Notes under the pieces: generated by a model
Databases searched by the model: none
What the model saw: the letters and a program-made list of their open reading frames with translations, nothing else
Told to the model about the DNA's origin: nothing
Program-made: the position numbers and the translations under genes
Shown here: piece by piece, positions 30,573 to 38,232 of the stretch
How positions within the stretch are numbered: the first letter of the stretch is position 1
Layout of the letters: every line of letters begins with the position of its first letter
IMG/VR virus record: IMGVR_UViG_3300037086_000397
Location: 1-45,735 of that record
Direction: 5' to 3' (one strand)
Source of the DNA: a virus
DNA: 45,735 bases

Positions 30573-30941
30573 ATGAAACAATTTGTTATATTTTTATTAT
30601 CTATTATTATCAGTGCAACAGCATTTACAGCGATTGACTCTGTTACGGCATCAAATATTGTAAAAATTATAGAACGCACTTGTAATAATTCTTTTGATTC
30701 AAAATGGACATTTTGTGCTATTGCAGAATATCCAATAGAAATGAAAGGAAAAGTAAAAGTTCCCGATCTTTCGCGTGGCAATATCTATTGTTGTAGGCCA
30801 GGAGTTGGTGGTATAGTATGGTCAGATAATGATACTGCTTGTATCTTAATAAAAAGATGGCTTAACAGTAAAGATACCACCTATCAATTTATGTGGTTTG
30901 CTTTAAATAAAAATAAAGTAAAAATGATTCTTTTAAAATGA
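30573..30941 (+). CDS. Small secreted protein with signal peptide
   Basis: 122 residues. The N-terminus 'MKQFVIFLLSIIISATAFTA' is a classic signal peptide (Lys, hydrophobic core, small residues before a likely cut near residue 20). The mature part has Cys residues at about 37, 48, 68 and 69, which could pair. The stop overlaps the next ATG (ATGA). Beside a membrane protein this could be part of a lysis or superinfection-exclusion pair, but no family is recognised. Confidence 0.55.
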   Translation: MKQFVIFLLSIIISATAFTAIDSVTASNIVKIIERTCNNSFDSKWTFCAIAEYPIEMKGKVKVPDLSRGNIYCCRPGVGGIVWSDNDTACILIKRWLNSKDTTYQFMWFALNKNKVKMILLK

Positions 30942-31345
30942 CACAAAATTCTACAGGATCATCTATGGATAATGGATTCAAGTTGTGGGCTGATTCAATT
31001 CAGTCTCAATTAAATGCTATGAATGAGACGTTAAAAAGTGTCAATGAAAATATGTTTAAAGTTACAGATATGGAAGCCTTTAAAACAGATGTATGTTTAG
31101 TAAGAGAACAACGGGTAAATGAACTTCATGAAAAAACAGAAGGATTAATTAAATTTAAAACTCAAATTTTAACCATCGTTCTTGTAATTAACGTTTTATT
31201 TGCAGGTGCTATGTTTGCCCTGCAAGTTCTACAAATGCAAAATCTTAAAATTGAATTTAGAAACGCTACAGCAGTTACTACGGCTAATGAAGTGCAAACA
31301 GTAGTAAAAAAAATAGAATTAAAGAAATTGGCAGATTCAAAATAA
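30938..31345 (+). CDS. Coiled coil plus single membrane helix protein (holin/XhlA-like layout)
   Basis: 135 residues. An N-terminal amphipathic coiled coil (about 12-70, 'SIQSQLNAMNETLKSVNENM') is followed by one membrane segment (about 74-95, 'ILTIVLVINVLFAGAMFAL') and a charged tail. This topology is shared by XhlA-type holin accessory proteins and by some spanin-like proteins. ATGA overlap with the signal-peptide gene suggests joint expression. No endolysin is seen in this window, so a lysis role is only a possibility. Confidence 0.45.
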   Translation: MTQNSTGSSMDNGFKLWADSIQSQLNAMNETLKSVNENMFKVTDMEAFKTDVCLVREQRVNELHEKTEGLIKFKTQILTIVLVINVLFAGAMFALQVLQMQNLKIEFRNATAVTTANEVQTVVKKIELKKLADSK

Positions 31346-31355
31346 GGAAGTAATT

Positions 31356-31622
31356 ATGAACTTACAGGATATCACAAAAAAAGCCTTTTATGATGAATTA
31401 AGCAAATTAGCAAGTGTCGGATCAGCTGCTAGATTATGGATGGCTGAAGCTAAAGGTATGTTTCCTAAAGGAACTGCGGTTGGTGAGTTTTCTAGAGGAA
31501 AACTTCCTAAACAAGGAGGTTTTAAAATTCCAGGAACACCACAATCTTCAGTTGGAACAAGTTCGGCTGATTCTTTTTTATATCATGTTGGGAAAAGTTT
31601 ACCCATTCAACAAATTAAATGA
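31356..31622 (+). CDS. Small protein with shared N-terminal AFxxELxK[IL]A tag (1 of 6)
   Basis: 88 residues; GGAAG upstream of the ATG. The N-terminus 'DITKKAFYDELSKLAS' carries the tag found in five following genes. The rest is Gly/Pro/Ser-rich and looks flexible ('FKIPGTPQSSVGTSSA'). The stop overlaps the next ATG. No fold or function is recognised. Confidence 0.6.
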   Translation: MNLQDITKKAFYDELSKLASVGSAARLWMAEAKGMFPKGTAVGEFSRGKLPKQGGFKIPGTPQSSVGTSSADSFLYHVGKSLPIQQIK

Positions 31623-31807
31623 ATATATTAATTAAAAAAGCATTTTTTCAAGAACTATTAAAATTAGCCGATAATGTTGGCTCATATAGATGTCCAGAAT
31701 GCGGTTATGACGCTCATGATAATGAACTTGATCAACCAGATTTTTGTCCTTATTGTGGAGCAGCCATGAACACATCCAGTACATCAGAAACTCATGTTAA
31801 TTCATAA
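31619..31807 (+). CDS. Small zinc-ribbon protein with shared N-terminal tag (2 of 6)
   Basis: 62 residues. The tag 'IKKAFFQELLKLAD' is followed by a rubredoxin-like zinc ribbon with two CxxC pairs ('YRCPECGYDAHDN', 'FCPYCGAAM'). The ribbon probably binds one zinc ion. The overlap with the upstream stop (ATGA) shows co-translation. Confidence 0.65.
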   Translation: MNILIKKAFFQELLKLADNVGSYRCPECGYDAHDNELDQPDFCPYCGAAMNTSSTSETHVNS

Positions 31808-31834
31808 TTCATTTTAACTAAAGGAGTGATTGTT

Positions 31835-32047
31835 ATGCGTATCGATTTTGAGAAGATTGCTGAAGAGGCCTTTGTTGATGAACTAAATAAAATTGCCATG
31901 GCCCCACCACTTGGAGCTATTGGCCATGCCGCTAGTGCTGAAGGGTCACACGTATTTGAAGAAGCGTCGGTAAAGGCTAGAGAGGCTGCAATCAGAGCTA
32001 AAAAAATGGCACCTCGTCCCGCAACACCCTCAGCGCCAAAGGCATAA
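31835..32047 (+). CDS. Small protein with shared N-terminal tag (3 of 6)
   Basis: 70 residues from the ATG at 31835, which has AAAGGAG 8 nt upstream; the GTG at 31826 overlaps this site. The tag is 'FEKIAEEAFVDELNKIAM'. The remainder is Ala-rich and basic at the end ('RAKKMAPRPATPSAPKA'), a possible nucleic-acid-contacting tail, but this is speculative. Confidence 0.6.
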   Translation: MRIDFEKIAEEAFVDELNKIAMAPPLGAIGHAASAEGSHVFEEASVKAREAAIRAKKMAPRPATPSAPKA

Positions 32048-32049
32048 TT

Positions 32050-32298
32050 ATGGATCGAGATAGTTGGCTTGAAGATATAGAGAATATGGCTTTCAAAAGC
32101 GAATTGCAAAAACTTGCTGATAGCCCCATATATCCAGAAGAAAAAAATATTGATGAAGACGAACTCGAATTGGGAACTGAAGATGAGGGTGAAGATGGGT
32201 TTGTTTATCATTCAGATGATGGGATTATGATGAGAAACAATGTATCTGCAAAAGAAAAAATAGAGAAGTTGAGAAAAAAAGCTAAAAGGAAATTATGA
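32050..32298 (+). CDS. Small acidic protein with shared N-terminal tag (4 of 6)
   Basis: 82 residues; starts 2 nt after the previous stop. The tag 'LEDIENMAFKSELQKLAD' is followed by a strongly acidic centre ('EEKNIDEDELELGTEDEGED') and a basic C-terminus ('KEKIEKLRKKAKRKL'). It overlaps the next gene by 4 nt (ATGA). Confidence 0.6.
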   Translation: MDRDSWLEDIENMAFKSELQKLADSPIYPEEKNIDEDELELGTEDEGEDGFVYHSDDGIMMRNNVSAKEKIEKLRKKAKRKL

Positions 32299-32513
32299 TT
32301 AATTTAAACAAAATTGCACAAACAGCTTTCATAGATGAGTTATATAAACTCGCCAACATCGAAGTTGGAGATGATGGTAAAGTAATTTATCATTCTAACG
32401 ACAAAGATAATCCAAAGAAAAAAATGGATGATGCAAGATTAGGATATGAATCATATACAGAAGATACCGCAGCAGGAAGTGCTGTATTAAGAACGGAACC
32501 GTCACCAAATTAA
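32295..32513 (+). CDS. Small protein with shared N-terminal tag (5 of 6)
   Basis: 72 residues. The tag is 'LNKIAQTAFIDELYKLAN'. It then shares a 'DDGKVIYHSND' stretch resembling 'EDGFVYHSDDG' of the previous protein, so genes 4 and 5 look like diverged duplicates. Function unknown. Confidence 0.6.
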   Translation: MINLNKIAQTAFIDELYKLANIEVGDDGKVIYHSNDKDNPKKKMDDARLGYESYTEDTAAGSAVLRTEPSPN

Positions 32514-32524
32514 AAAAAAATATT

Positions 32525-32932
32525 ATGAATATTGATTTAATAAAAATTACAGAAAAAGCTTTTAAGGATGAATTAAAAAAAATAGCATCTCTTAAAGAGG
32601 GTAAAAGATATCCATCCAAGGAAATGAAAAAGGAATTTGATACTGATGGGCCGCCACCAGATTTGGATTCAGCAACAGATTATAGTCCCAAATATCCTAC
32701 AGATCATTTATCAATAAAAACAGCGGCAATGGTCCCAAATAAATTCCTTGTAAATAAAATATTAACCCGAAAATATGTACCTCAATTTGGAAGTAGGTTA
32801 GCTAATAGGGCAGTAGAAGGACAACATTATTTAGAAATAGGAAGAAATTACTCAGCAATGTCAGATGATCAAGATAATCAACAAGGCCATCCAAGTGCTT
32901 ATCCTACACATTTGAAAAGGTTCATTAAATGA
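32525..32932 (+). CDS. Small protein with shared N-terminal tag (6 of 6)
   Basis: 135 residues, the largest of the set. The tag 'LIKITEKAFKDELKKIAS' is followed by a Pro/Asp-rich linker and a basic, aromatic C-terminal region ('NKFLVNKILTRKYVPQFGSR'). The stop overlaps the ATG of the next small gene (ATGA). Confidence 0.6.
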   Translation: MNIDLIKITEKAFKDELKKIASLKEGKRYPSKEMKKEFDTDGPPPDLDSATDYSPKYPTDHLSIKTAAMVPNKFLVNKILTRKYVPQFGSRLANRAVEGQHYLEIGRNYSAMSDDQDNQQGHPSAYPTHLKRFIK

Positions 32933-33108
32933 AAAATCATAATTCTGAAAATAATGATTTAAGCAAACAATGTTCCAAATGTCCTATTTTAATTAAAGAA
33001 GTGGCTGTAATTAAGAATCTACAATTAGATGTATCTTCAAAACTTGAGACTCTTACCAATAAGGTTGATAAAATAACGCTTATTCTTTTAGAAAAATTAT
33101 CCAAATGA
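32929..33108 (+). CDS. 59-residue CxxC and coiled-coil protein
   Basis: A short open frame with ATGA overlaps on both sides (stop of the previous gene and start of the next), which is strong support for a real gene. It begins 'MKNHNSENNDLSKQCSKCPI' with a CxxC pair. A predicted coiled coil follows ('LDVSSKLETLTNKVDKITL'). It lacks the AFxxELxK tag of the six genes before it. Function unknown. Confidence 0.6.
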   Translation: MKNHNSENNDLSKQCSKCPILIKEVAVIKNLQLDVSSKLETLTNKVDKITLILLEKLSK

Positions 33109-33848
33109 ATGAAAAGAAACTGTCAGAACGCCTACAAGATGCTTATATGTTGGGCGACAAGGATTCTATAGCCAAACTGAAGCAAGAGGCCCAAGAGAAG
33201 GCTGAAGGGCTTCAGAAGAGGTCTAGAGTGGCTCCATTGGCTGTCAATACACTTCTTAATAATGAAAATTCTTCTGTTATTAAAATTAATGAATTCCTTG
33301 AAAGTGCTTTTGGTGATGATTGGTGGGAATTGGAACATGAAACGATAGAACGTCTTCTTTGGATCAAATATGGTACAGCACTTGAAGATGCAAATAGAGA
33401 TAAGTTGTGGAGTATCAAATACTTACTTAATAGTCAAAGACCTTTTCTTGATTGGTTTTTATTTAATCAAATAACTTTAGCTTTTGCTGGTGTTATAGCT
33501 GATTTTGAAGTCTTGAGAACGCCAACACCTGGAATGATAATTAATGCTGTCAATGCTATGAAACAATTACGGCCAGAAGAGCCATTTTCAAGAGAGGTTA
33601 AAAAATATATTTCCATCCTTTTAATTCATGAAGGTATTTATACTCCCCCGCCATCATTAGTAGATTTAATTAGTGATGAATTTGAATCTCTAGTAAAAAA
33701 TTCAAATAAAGAAGAATGGAAAACTGTTTATAACAGATATAAAGAAATTCTTGAATCAAAAAATATTGAATTACAAGAAACGTCATTAGATATACAAGCG
33801 AGAAGATTATTAGTAGCTGAAGAGGCGGCTAGTGAATATTCTAAATAA
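33105..33848 (+). CDS. Portal-proximal helical protein (unknown)
   Basis: 247 residues, almost all helical, with conserved-looking Trp-rich segments ('FGDDWWELEHETIERLLWIK', 'FLDWFLFNQITLAFAG'). It sits directly upstream of the HNH endonuclease and portal genes. It is likely a head or portal-associated protein of large phages, inferred from position. It overlaps the HNH gene by 17 nt. Confidence 0.5.
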   Translation: MNEKKLSERLQDAYMLGDKDSIAKLKQEAQEKAEGLQKRSRVAPLAVNTLLNNENSSVIKINEFLESAFGDDWWELEHETIERLLWIKYGTALEDANRDKLWSIKYLLNSQRPFLDWFLFNQITLAFAGVIADFEVLRTPTPGMIINAVNAMKQLRPEEPFSREVKKYISILLIHEGIYTPPPSLVDLISDEFESLVKNSNKEEWKTVYNRYKEILESKNIELQETSLDIQARRLLVAEEAASEYSK

Positions 33849-34314
33849 AAAAAGTAATATACAAAGAATTTGTAAAAAATGTGGAAATCCCTTTACTGTT
33901 AAAGGTTTTACAGCGAGATCCACAAGTGGTGGCAGAAAAAATTCTGGAATATTTTGTTCAACTATATGTAGATATCAATATATGACTGGAAAAAATAATC
34001 ATAGATATAATAAAAGAGGTAATGGTTGGAAAGATGGATATGGATATATTAGTTACAATGTTGATGGTAAAAGAATAAAAAGATGTAGGCACGTGATGGA
34101 ACAAATATTAGGAAGAAAATTATTCTCTACTGAAAGTGTACATCATAAAAATGGCATTAGATCAGATGATTCTCCAAAAAATTTAGAGCTTTGGACAAGT
34201 AATCATCCCACTGGCGTTAGAGTTTCTGACTTAAATGAATGGGCTATTAATTATTTACAATCGCAAGGTTATATAATAGAAATGAAATTAAAACAAATAG
34301 CAATTAATGGATAG
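33832..34314 (+). CDS. Free-standing HNH homing endonuclease
   Basis: 160 residues with a GTG start overlapping the upstream gene. The N-terminal zinc finger has Cys14, Cys17, Cys42 and Cys46. The nuclease part has the betabetaalpha-metal motif: 'SVHHKNGIRSDD' with His104, His105 and Asn107, then 'NLELW' with Asn117 of the closing helix. It lies outside the portal intron, about 55 nt upstream of the split portal gene. It may therefore drive spread of that intron in trans. It is AT-rich and basic like other mobile endonucleases. Confidence 0.88.
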   Translation: MNILNKKSNIQRICKKCGNPFTVKGFTARSTSGGRKNSGIFCSTICRYQYMTGKNNHRYNKRGNGWKDGYGYISYNVDGKRIKRCRHVMEQILGRKLFSTESVHHKNGIRSDDSPKNLELWTSNHPTGVRVSDLNEWAINYLQSQGYIIEMKLKQIAING

Positions 34315-34342
34315 GTTATATTTATTATAACTTATTTTTTTT
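34315..34342 (+). terminator. Weak AT-rich terminator after the HNH gene
   Basis: GTTATA / TATAAC stem (34315-34320 and 34326-34331, loop TTTAT) followed by a T-rich run (TTATTTTTTTT). The AT stem is weak, so readthrough is likely. It would separate HNH transcription from the portal gene. Confidence 0.4.
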
Positions 34343-34370
34343 AATTATTACTTTAATATTTGGAGGGTTA

Positions 34371-36641
34371 ATGTCTAATGATGGTTTTTCGGGAAACGGA
34401 TTAGTAATACAAGGTCAAGCACCTGAGCATGGTTTGGATCGTCAAAGTTTTGCTCGTGGAGCTATACAGTACGATAATCCGTTTATGGATGAGTCTTTCG
34501 TCCTATAAAGGAGCAATCCTTTACAGCATAACCCGAATAACGGTTAATATCCTGAAGAGGACAAGACCGTAGCGGCAAGTGAAAATAAAGTTTTCAATCC
34601 GCTCTAACGACTGACAAGGGCTTCTCACTGAGAAGGATATACAGTCTGGCCTGCAGCTATAACAAGATGAAACTGCAGATTAACAATAGCGATGACTTCC
34701 ACGTTCATTCCGCGTACCATCAAATCCATGTTACGCTTTACCGCCGCTTTTGCCCTCGCTGATGGGCTTGTTTCTCAATGTATTTCAAAATTAGCAGAAT
34801 ACCCTATCACTAAATTGATTTATAATGATGAAAAAAAATCAAATATAGAAAAAGATCAAACTCTAAGTTATTGGGAAGATCTTTTTGAAAAGAAAATAGA
34901 TATTCTTCGTGTCCTTAAACAATGTGGCATGGATTATTATGCCTATGGCAATAGTATTATATCAATAAATTATCCATTTAGGCGTTTGCTTATTTGTCCA
35001 CGTTGTAATAAAAGACATTCAGCGGAAGCGATGAATTATAAATTCAGGTCATTTAAATTTGAAGCATCTTGTATTACTCCCAAATGCGGTTACAGAGGAG
35101 TAATGGATGCAATTGATGAGCCAACAAAAGAATTAAACAAATTAAAGATAGTTCATTGGGATTTACTCCATATTGACATTAAATACAATTCAATCAGTGG
35201 AGATCATTTCTATTATTATACAGTTCCAGCTGATCTTGCTGGAGCCATTAGTTCTGGAGATAGGGACATTGTCAGAACAACAAGACTTGAAGTTATTGAG
35301 GCTGTGAAACGGAAGAAACAAATTAAGTTAATGTCTGATAATGTTTATCATCTCAAAAGAGCCGCTCCTCAATATATAATTCCATCCCAAAGAGGCTGGG
35401 GTATTCCTATCATAATGCCTATTATGAAGGATATGTTCCATAATAAGATCCTTAAAAAGGGAAATGAAATGATCGCTTTTGATCATATCGTTCCTTTAAG
35501 AATTTTATTTCCAGCCGGAACAGGAGATGTCAGCCCCCATCTTACAACGAATCTTTCTAAATGGAAAACGAATATTGAATCTGAAATTTCAGCATGGAAG
35601 AGAGACCCTAATAGAATATCAGTAGTTCCTCTTCCGCTTGGAACTGTTAATTTCAGTGGTGACGCAAGACTTCTTATGCTTACTCCTGAAATTAAAGCTG
35701 TTGAAGATTCTATAATTACAGGTTTAGGGATTATACCTGAAATTGTAAGAGGTGGAGCTTCATGGTCTGGAAGTAATGTGTCTTTACGAATCGTTGAAAA
35801 TACATTTATTAATCATAGGAATGACATATCTAATGTTCTTGATTTTGTTGTCGATAATGTTTCAAGATATCTTGATAAACCCAAAATTAGTATCAAAATG
35901 TCTGATTTTAAAATGGCTGACGATTTACAAAAGAAGCAATTAATGGTTCAAGCATCGCAAGGCGGAGTTGCTAATGCTCTATTTTCAAAAGCGACAGTTA
36001 CGAAAGAATTTGGTGTTGATCCTGATAAAGAATATGAATTAAAACAAGAAGAACTTAAGAAAACAATTGAAACTGCCGTGCAAGAAGCTGAGGGACAAGC
36101 GGAAGCTCAGGGTGCTGCAGCTGTTATTGCCGCCCTCTATCAGGCTGATGCTCAAATGGAAAGCCAAAAGAGACTGGATCAGCACGACAGGAAAAATATA
36201 TCTGATAGGGACTCTGAACTTGAAAAAGAAAAAGCGATGAATGCCCAGAATGTTGAACAGGAAGCTATAACATTAGCTAACGGAACACAAATTTCAGTGC
36301 CTAATCTTATTCTAATTCTTACTCAACGTTTTGCCAGACTTGCACAAATAGATATGGAGGAATTCAAGATCAGGATGATAGCTATGAAGAATTCTACTCC
36401 TAATCTTTATCATGAAGTCTATAATAATCTTAAAGAAATGAATCTTATTCAAGCTGATACAATGCCGAATATGGATGCTGTTCAACAATTAACTCCTGGG
36501 CAGATTCCCACATTTACTCAAGGTGATGAAAATGCTGAGTCATCTCCTGACGCGGCTGCAGCTGGAGGACAACCAGCTTCTCAAGTACTTGAACCTCTAC
36601 CGGAGGTCAGACCTCCGATGTCACAAACTGCATCGGTTTAA
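34371..36641 (+). CDS. Portal protein, split by a group I intron (exons 34371-34490 and 34692-36641)
   Basis: Exon 1 (40 codons, GGAGGG before the ATG) ends 'IQYDNPFMD'. Exon 2 continues in frame with 'MTSTFIPRTIKSMLRF', giving about 689 residues after splicing. Without splicing, exon 1 stops at TAA 34506. The middle has the long alpha-helical and beta wing architecture of phage portals, including 'WGIPIIMPIMKDMFHNKILKKG' split across loops. A zinc-finger-like insertion has Cys pairs at spliced residues about 142/145 and 167/172 (CPRC and CITPKC). The C-terminus is Gln/Ala-rich and flexible. The portal forms the dodecameric DNA gate of the head. The identification is from overall pattern and gene size, not from a single diagnostic motif. 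Confidence 0.7.
34491..34691 (+). ncRNA. Group I self-splicing intron in the portal gene
   Basis: 201 nt with no ORF inside. Exon 1 ends ...GGAU at 34490. GGAU pairs with GUCC of the intron (34500-34503), with the required U.G at the splice site, and UUUA/UAAA extends P1. The intron ends in G at 34691, which is also in phase. Core elements are visible: P4 GCGG (34572-34575) with CCGC (34599-34602), a GAAAA/TTTTC hairpin between them, the P7 strands 'AACGACTG' and 'ATACAGTC', a P8 hairpin CTTCTC-ACT-GAGAAG, and a CTGCAG-pair P9 hairpin. The R and S boxes look like those of T4-type introns. P3 was not resolved by eye. Confidence 0.85.
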
Positions 36642-36686
36642 TTGCAACCGTTGGGCCACCCACTGCTCCTCTGGTTGTAATTAGCG

Positions 36687-36711
36687 ACAGGCTCCTCACA
36701 AGGGAGCCTGT
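36687..36711 (+). terminator. Hairpin terminator after portal
   Basis: 9-bp stem ACAGGCTCC / GGAGCCTGT with a 7-nt loop, followed by TTCGTT. It lies 45 nt past the portal stop. The U-tract is weak, so termination may rely on the next hairpin. Confidence 0.55.
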
Positions 36712-36726
36712 TCGTTAATGGTTAAA

Positions 36727-36755
36727 AAAAAGAAGGTTTGTAGTCCCTTCTTTTC
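36727..36755. terminator. Bidirectional terminator between convergent blocks
   Basis: AAGAAGG (36730-36736) and CCTTCTT (36746-36752) form a stem. The - strand shows a good T-run after it (TTTTTTTT) and the + strand reads TTTTCTATTTATTTT. It serves the ParB-like gene on the - strand and backs up the portal terminator on the + strand. A near-identical copy lies at 37741-37763. Confidence 0.65.
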
Positions 36756-36763
36756 TATTTATT

Positions 36764-37591
36764 TTATACAAAGAATTTTTTATTCTCTCTCGCTTTTCCA
36801 AAATTATAGATATCTTGCATTAGCTTTTTATAAGAAACTATATCAGGTTGCTTTAAAAACATTGCATTTTGCCGATCAAACCCAAGAATCCTGATAAATT
36901 CCTTATGATTATAGTCGGGAAGAAGTCCAACTTGGCAATAAGCTCTGACAAAATTACGATTAAATACAAATTTAAATTTATGACTAGCGCGTCCCATTGA
37001 AGCAATTTGCCTTATTTGCGAAAGTCTTTCTTCTGCAAGAAAAACATTCCCCATCTCAAACAATCCTTCTCGAAAATCTTTAAGCATTTTAGAAGAATTA
37101 TCTTTTCCCATCAATATCAATGACGTTTCTATGTTATTGATTTGATTTCGTTCCATCCAATATTTTAAATCAAGATATTGTTTGGCTTTCCATTCGCAGA
37201 ATGAGTGCAAATAAGCAGCAGTTTCCCATGCTACCATTTCTGCACTATCTTTTTGAATAGCAGACAAAACTTGTCTTATAGTATTTTCATCATCCTTTTC
37301 ATAATTATTTGTGAGGATAAATCTTATTGGAATATCGGCAAGTTTTGCTGCCTTTACTCTGTGTTGTCCGCAGAGTGAATAAAGTTTGTTTTTTATTATT
37401 ACCATAAGACACATTGATGTCATAAGCCAACCTATAGCTAACATTGAAGACGATATTCCCTGAACATGGGAATCAATGATTGGCCGATTTCCTTTTATAA
37501 AGAAAATATTATCATAATCTTTTGTCTCATAAACATGTCCAGGAACAATTGAGGATATAAATTTTGGAATTTGATTAATTACTGGAAACAT
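36764..37591 (-). CDS. ParB/Spo0J-like nuclease-domain protein
   Basis: 275 residues from the ATG at 37591, preceded by CAAAGGAAAA; an in-frame Met 17 codons upstream lacks a ribosome site. The N-terminal 95 residues show the ParB/sulfiredoxin fold: an Ile-rich strand, 'SSMLAIGWLMTSMCLM', then 'KLYSLCGQHRVKAAKLADIP' with Gly75, Gln76, His77 and Arg78 of the G-x-H-R loop that binds or hydrolyses nucleotides. The C-terminal 180 residues are helical and unlike partition proteins. Phage ParB-like proteins have varied roles (nuclease, regulator). The name PRTRC contains 'ParB-related', but this gene is about 7 kb from the ubiquitin-like cassette. Confidence 0.65.
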   Translation of the reverse strand: MFPVINQIPKFISSIVPGHVYETKDYDNIFFIKGNRPIIDSHVQGISSSMLAIGWLMTSMCLMVIIKNKLYSLCGQHRVKAAKLADIPIRFILTNNYEKDDENTIRQVLSAIQKDSAEMVAWETAAYLHSFCEWKAKQYLDLKYWMERNQINNIETSLILMGKDNSSKMLKDFREGLFEMGNVFLAEERLSQIRQIASMGRASHKFKFVFNRNFVRAYCQVGLLPDYNHKEFIRILGFDRQNAMFLKQPDIVSYKKLMQDIYNFGKARENKKFFV

Positions 37592-37673
37592 TTTATTTTC
37601 CTTTGTTTTAAGTGGCGACCTAGGCAATAGCCTTTTGGTCATTATGAAATTTACAGTTATCCCAAAGTATGGG

Positions 37674-37679
37674 ATTATA
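37674..37679 (-). promoter_or_regulatory. Candidate -10 box (TATAAT) before the ParB-like gene
   Basis: TATAAT on the - strand about 80 nt upstream of the ParB-like start, in an AT-rich intergenic gap. A 6-bp hairpin (ATCCCA / TGGGAT, 37659-37675) follows immediately, so the transcript would begin with or near it. No clear -35 hexamer is visible. Confidence 0.35.
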
Positions 37680-37740
37680 ATACTTTTTTAAATATAGATA
37701 CCTCCTTTTTTTTCATTAAAATTAAAATAATAATAATAAA

Positions 37741-37763
37741 AAGAAGGTTTGCAGTCCCTTCTT
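37741..37763 (-). terminator. Terminator, second copy of the AAGAAGG...CCTTCTT hairpin
   Basis: Stem AAGAAGG / CCTTCTT with a 9-nt loop that differs from the 36727 copy at one base. On the - strand it is followed by TTTATTATTATTATTTT. It ends the small-gene operon coming from the right. Confidence 0.6.
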
Positions 37764-37788
37764 TATCCCCCCCATATACTTTCTAACG

Positions 37789-38028
37789 TTATAATGTTTT
37801 TAAAAATGTTTCAATTTGGTTCACCACTGTTCTTAAATCATTTCCATCAATGTTTTGAAGACCAGTAGTATTGCCATTTTCAAACCAAACTTTTGCACTA
37901 ACAGGATGCTTATGAAAAAATTTGTCCTGTTTATGAATTTCTATAATAATTCGATCCACTTTATCTTTTAAAAATGGATTTTTGAAATCTGTAGGTAAAT
38001 GTATTCTTGATTCAATGAGATCAGGCAC
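37789..38028 (-). CDS. Small orphan protein
   Basis: 79 residues with a GTG start preceded by AGGGAG. Its charged helices and beta segments ('VSAKVWFENGNTTGLQNI', 'LRTVVNQIETFLKTL') resemble nothing I know. It is the last gene before the terminator at 37741. Confidence 0.5.
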   Translation of the reverse strand: MPDLIESRIHLPTDFKNPFLKDKVDRIIIEIHKQDKFFHKHPVSAKVWFENGNTTGLQNIDGNDLRTVVNQIETFLKTL

Positions 38029-38040
38029 AATAACTCCCTT

Positions 38041-38232
38041 CTATGTCTTTTTTTTCCAGGGATGACCATTATGCCATGCCTTGCAAAACTTGCACTGGTA
38101 TGGCACAATGTCATATTTTTTTTCTTTTTTTGCTGAATCAGCCGCTTGTTGAGCAGCCGCCTTGGTGGGATAAATTCTTTTACGCCCACAGAAAAGATAT
38201 CTGGCAAGGATTTCATCCATATAGACTACCAT
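38041..38232 (-). CDS. Small zinc-finger protein
   Basis: 63 residues (or 59 from a second ATG at 38220, since neither start has a clear ribosome site). The lead 'CGRKRIYPTKAAAQQAADSA' is followed by 'YQCKFCKAWHNGHPW' with CxxC and WHxGH. This is the layout of widespread tiny phage zinc-finger proteins ('K.A...A.....Y.C..C..WH.G'). The start overlaps the upstream gene's end by up to 20 nt, so it is co-translated. Probable role: nucleic-acid or protein binding. Confidence 0.65.
   Translation of the reverse strand: MVVYMDEILARYLFCGRKRIYPTKAAAQQAADSAKKEKKYDIVPYQCKFCKAWHNGHPWKKKT

Noticed and set aside
34315-34691. tRNA gene in the gap before the portal
   Set aside because: No cloverleaf; the hairpins fit a group I core instead.
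34692-34694. ATG at 34692 as the true portal start
   Set aside because: It has no ribosome site. The sequence before it has intron structure and exon 1 upstream has a good ribosome site and joins in frame.
37675-37716. 13-codon frame with ATG and stop on the - strand
   Set aside because: It has no ribosome site of its own, overlaps the -10 candidate and is too short to support.
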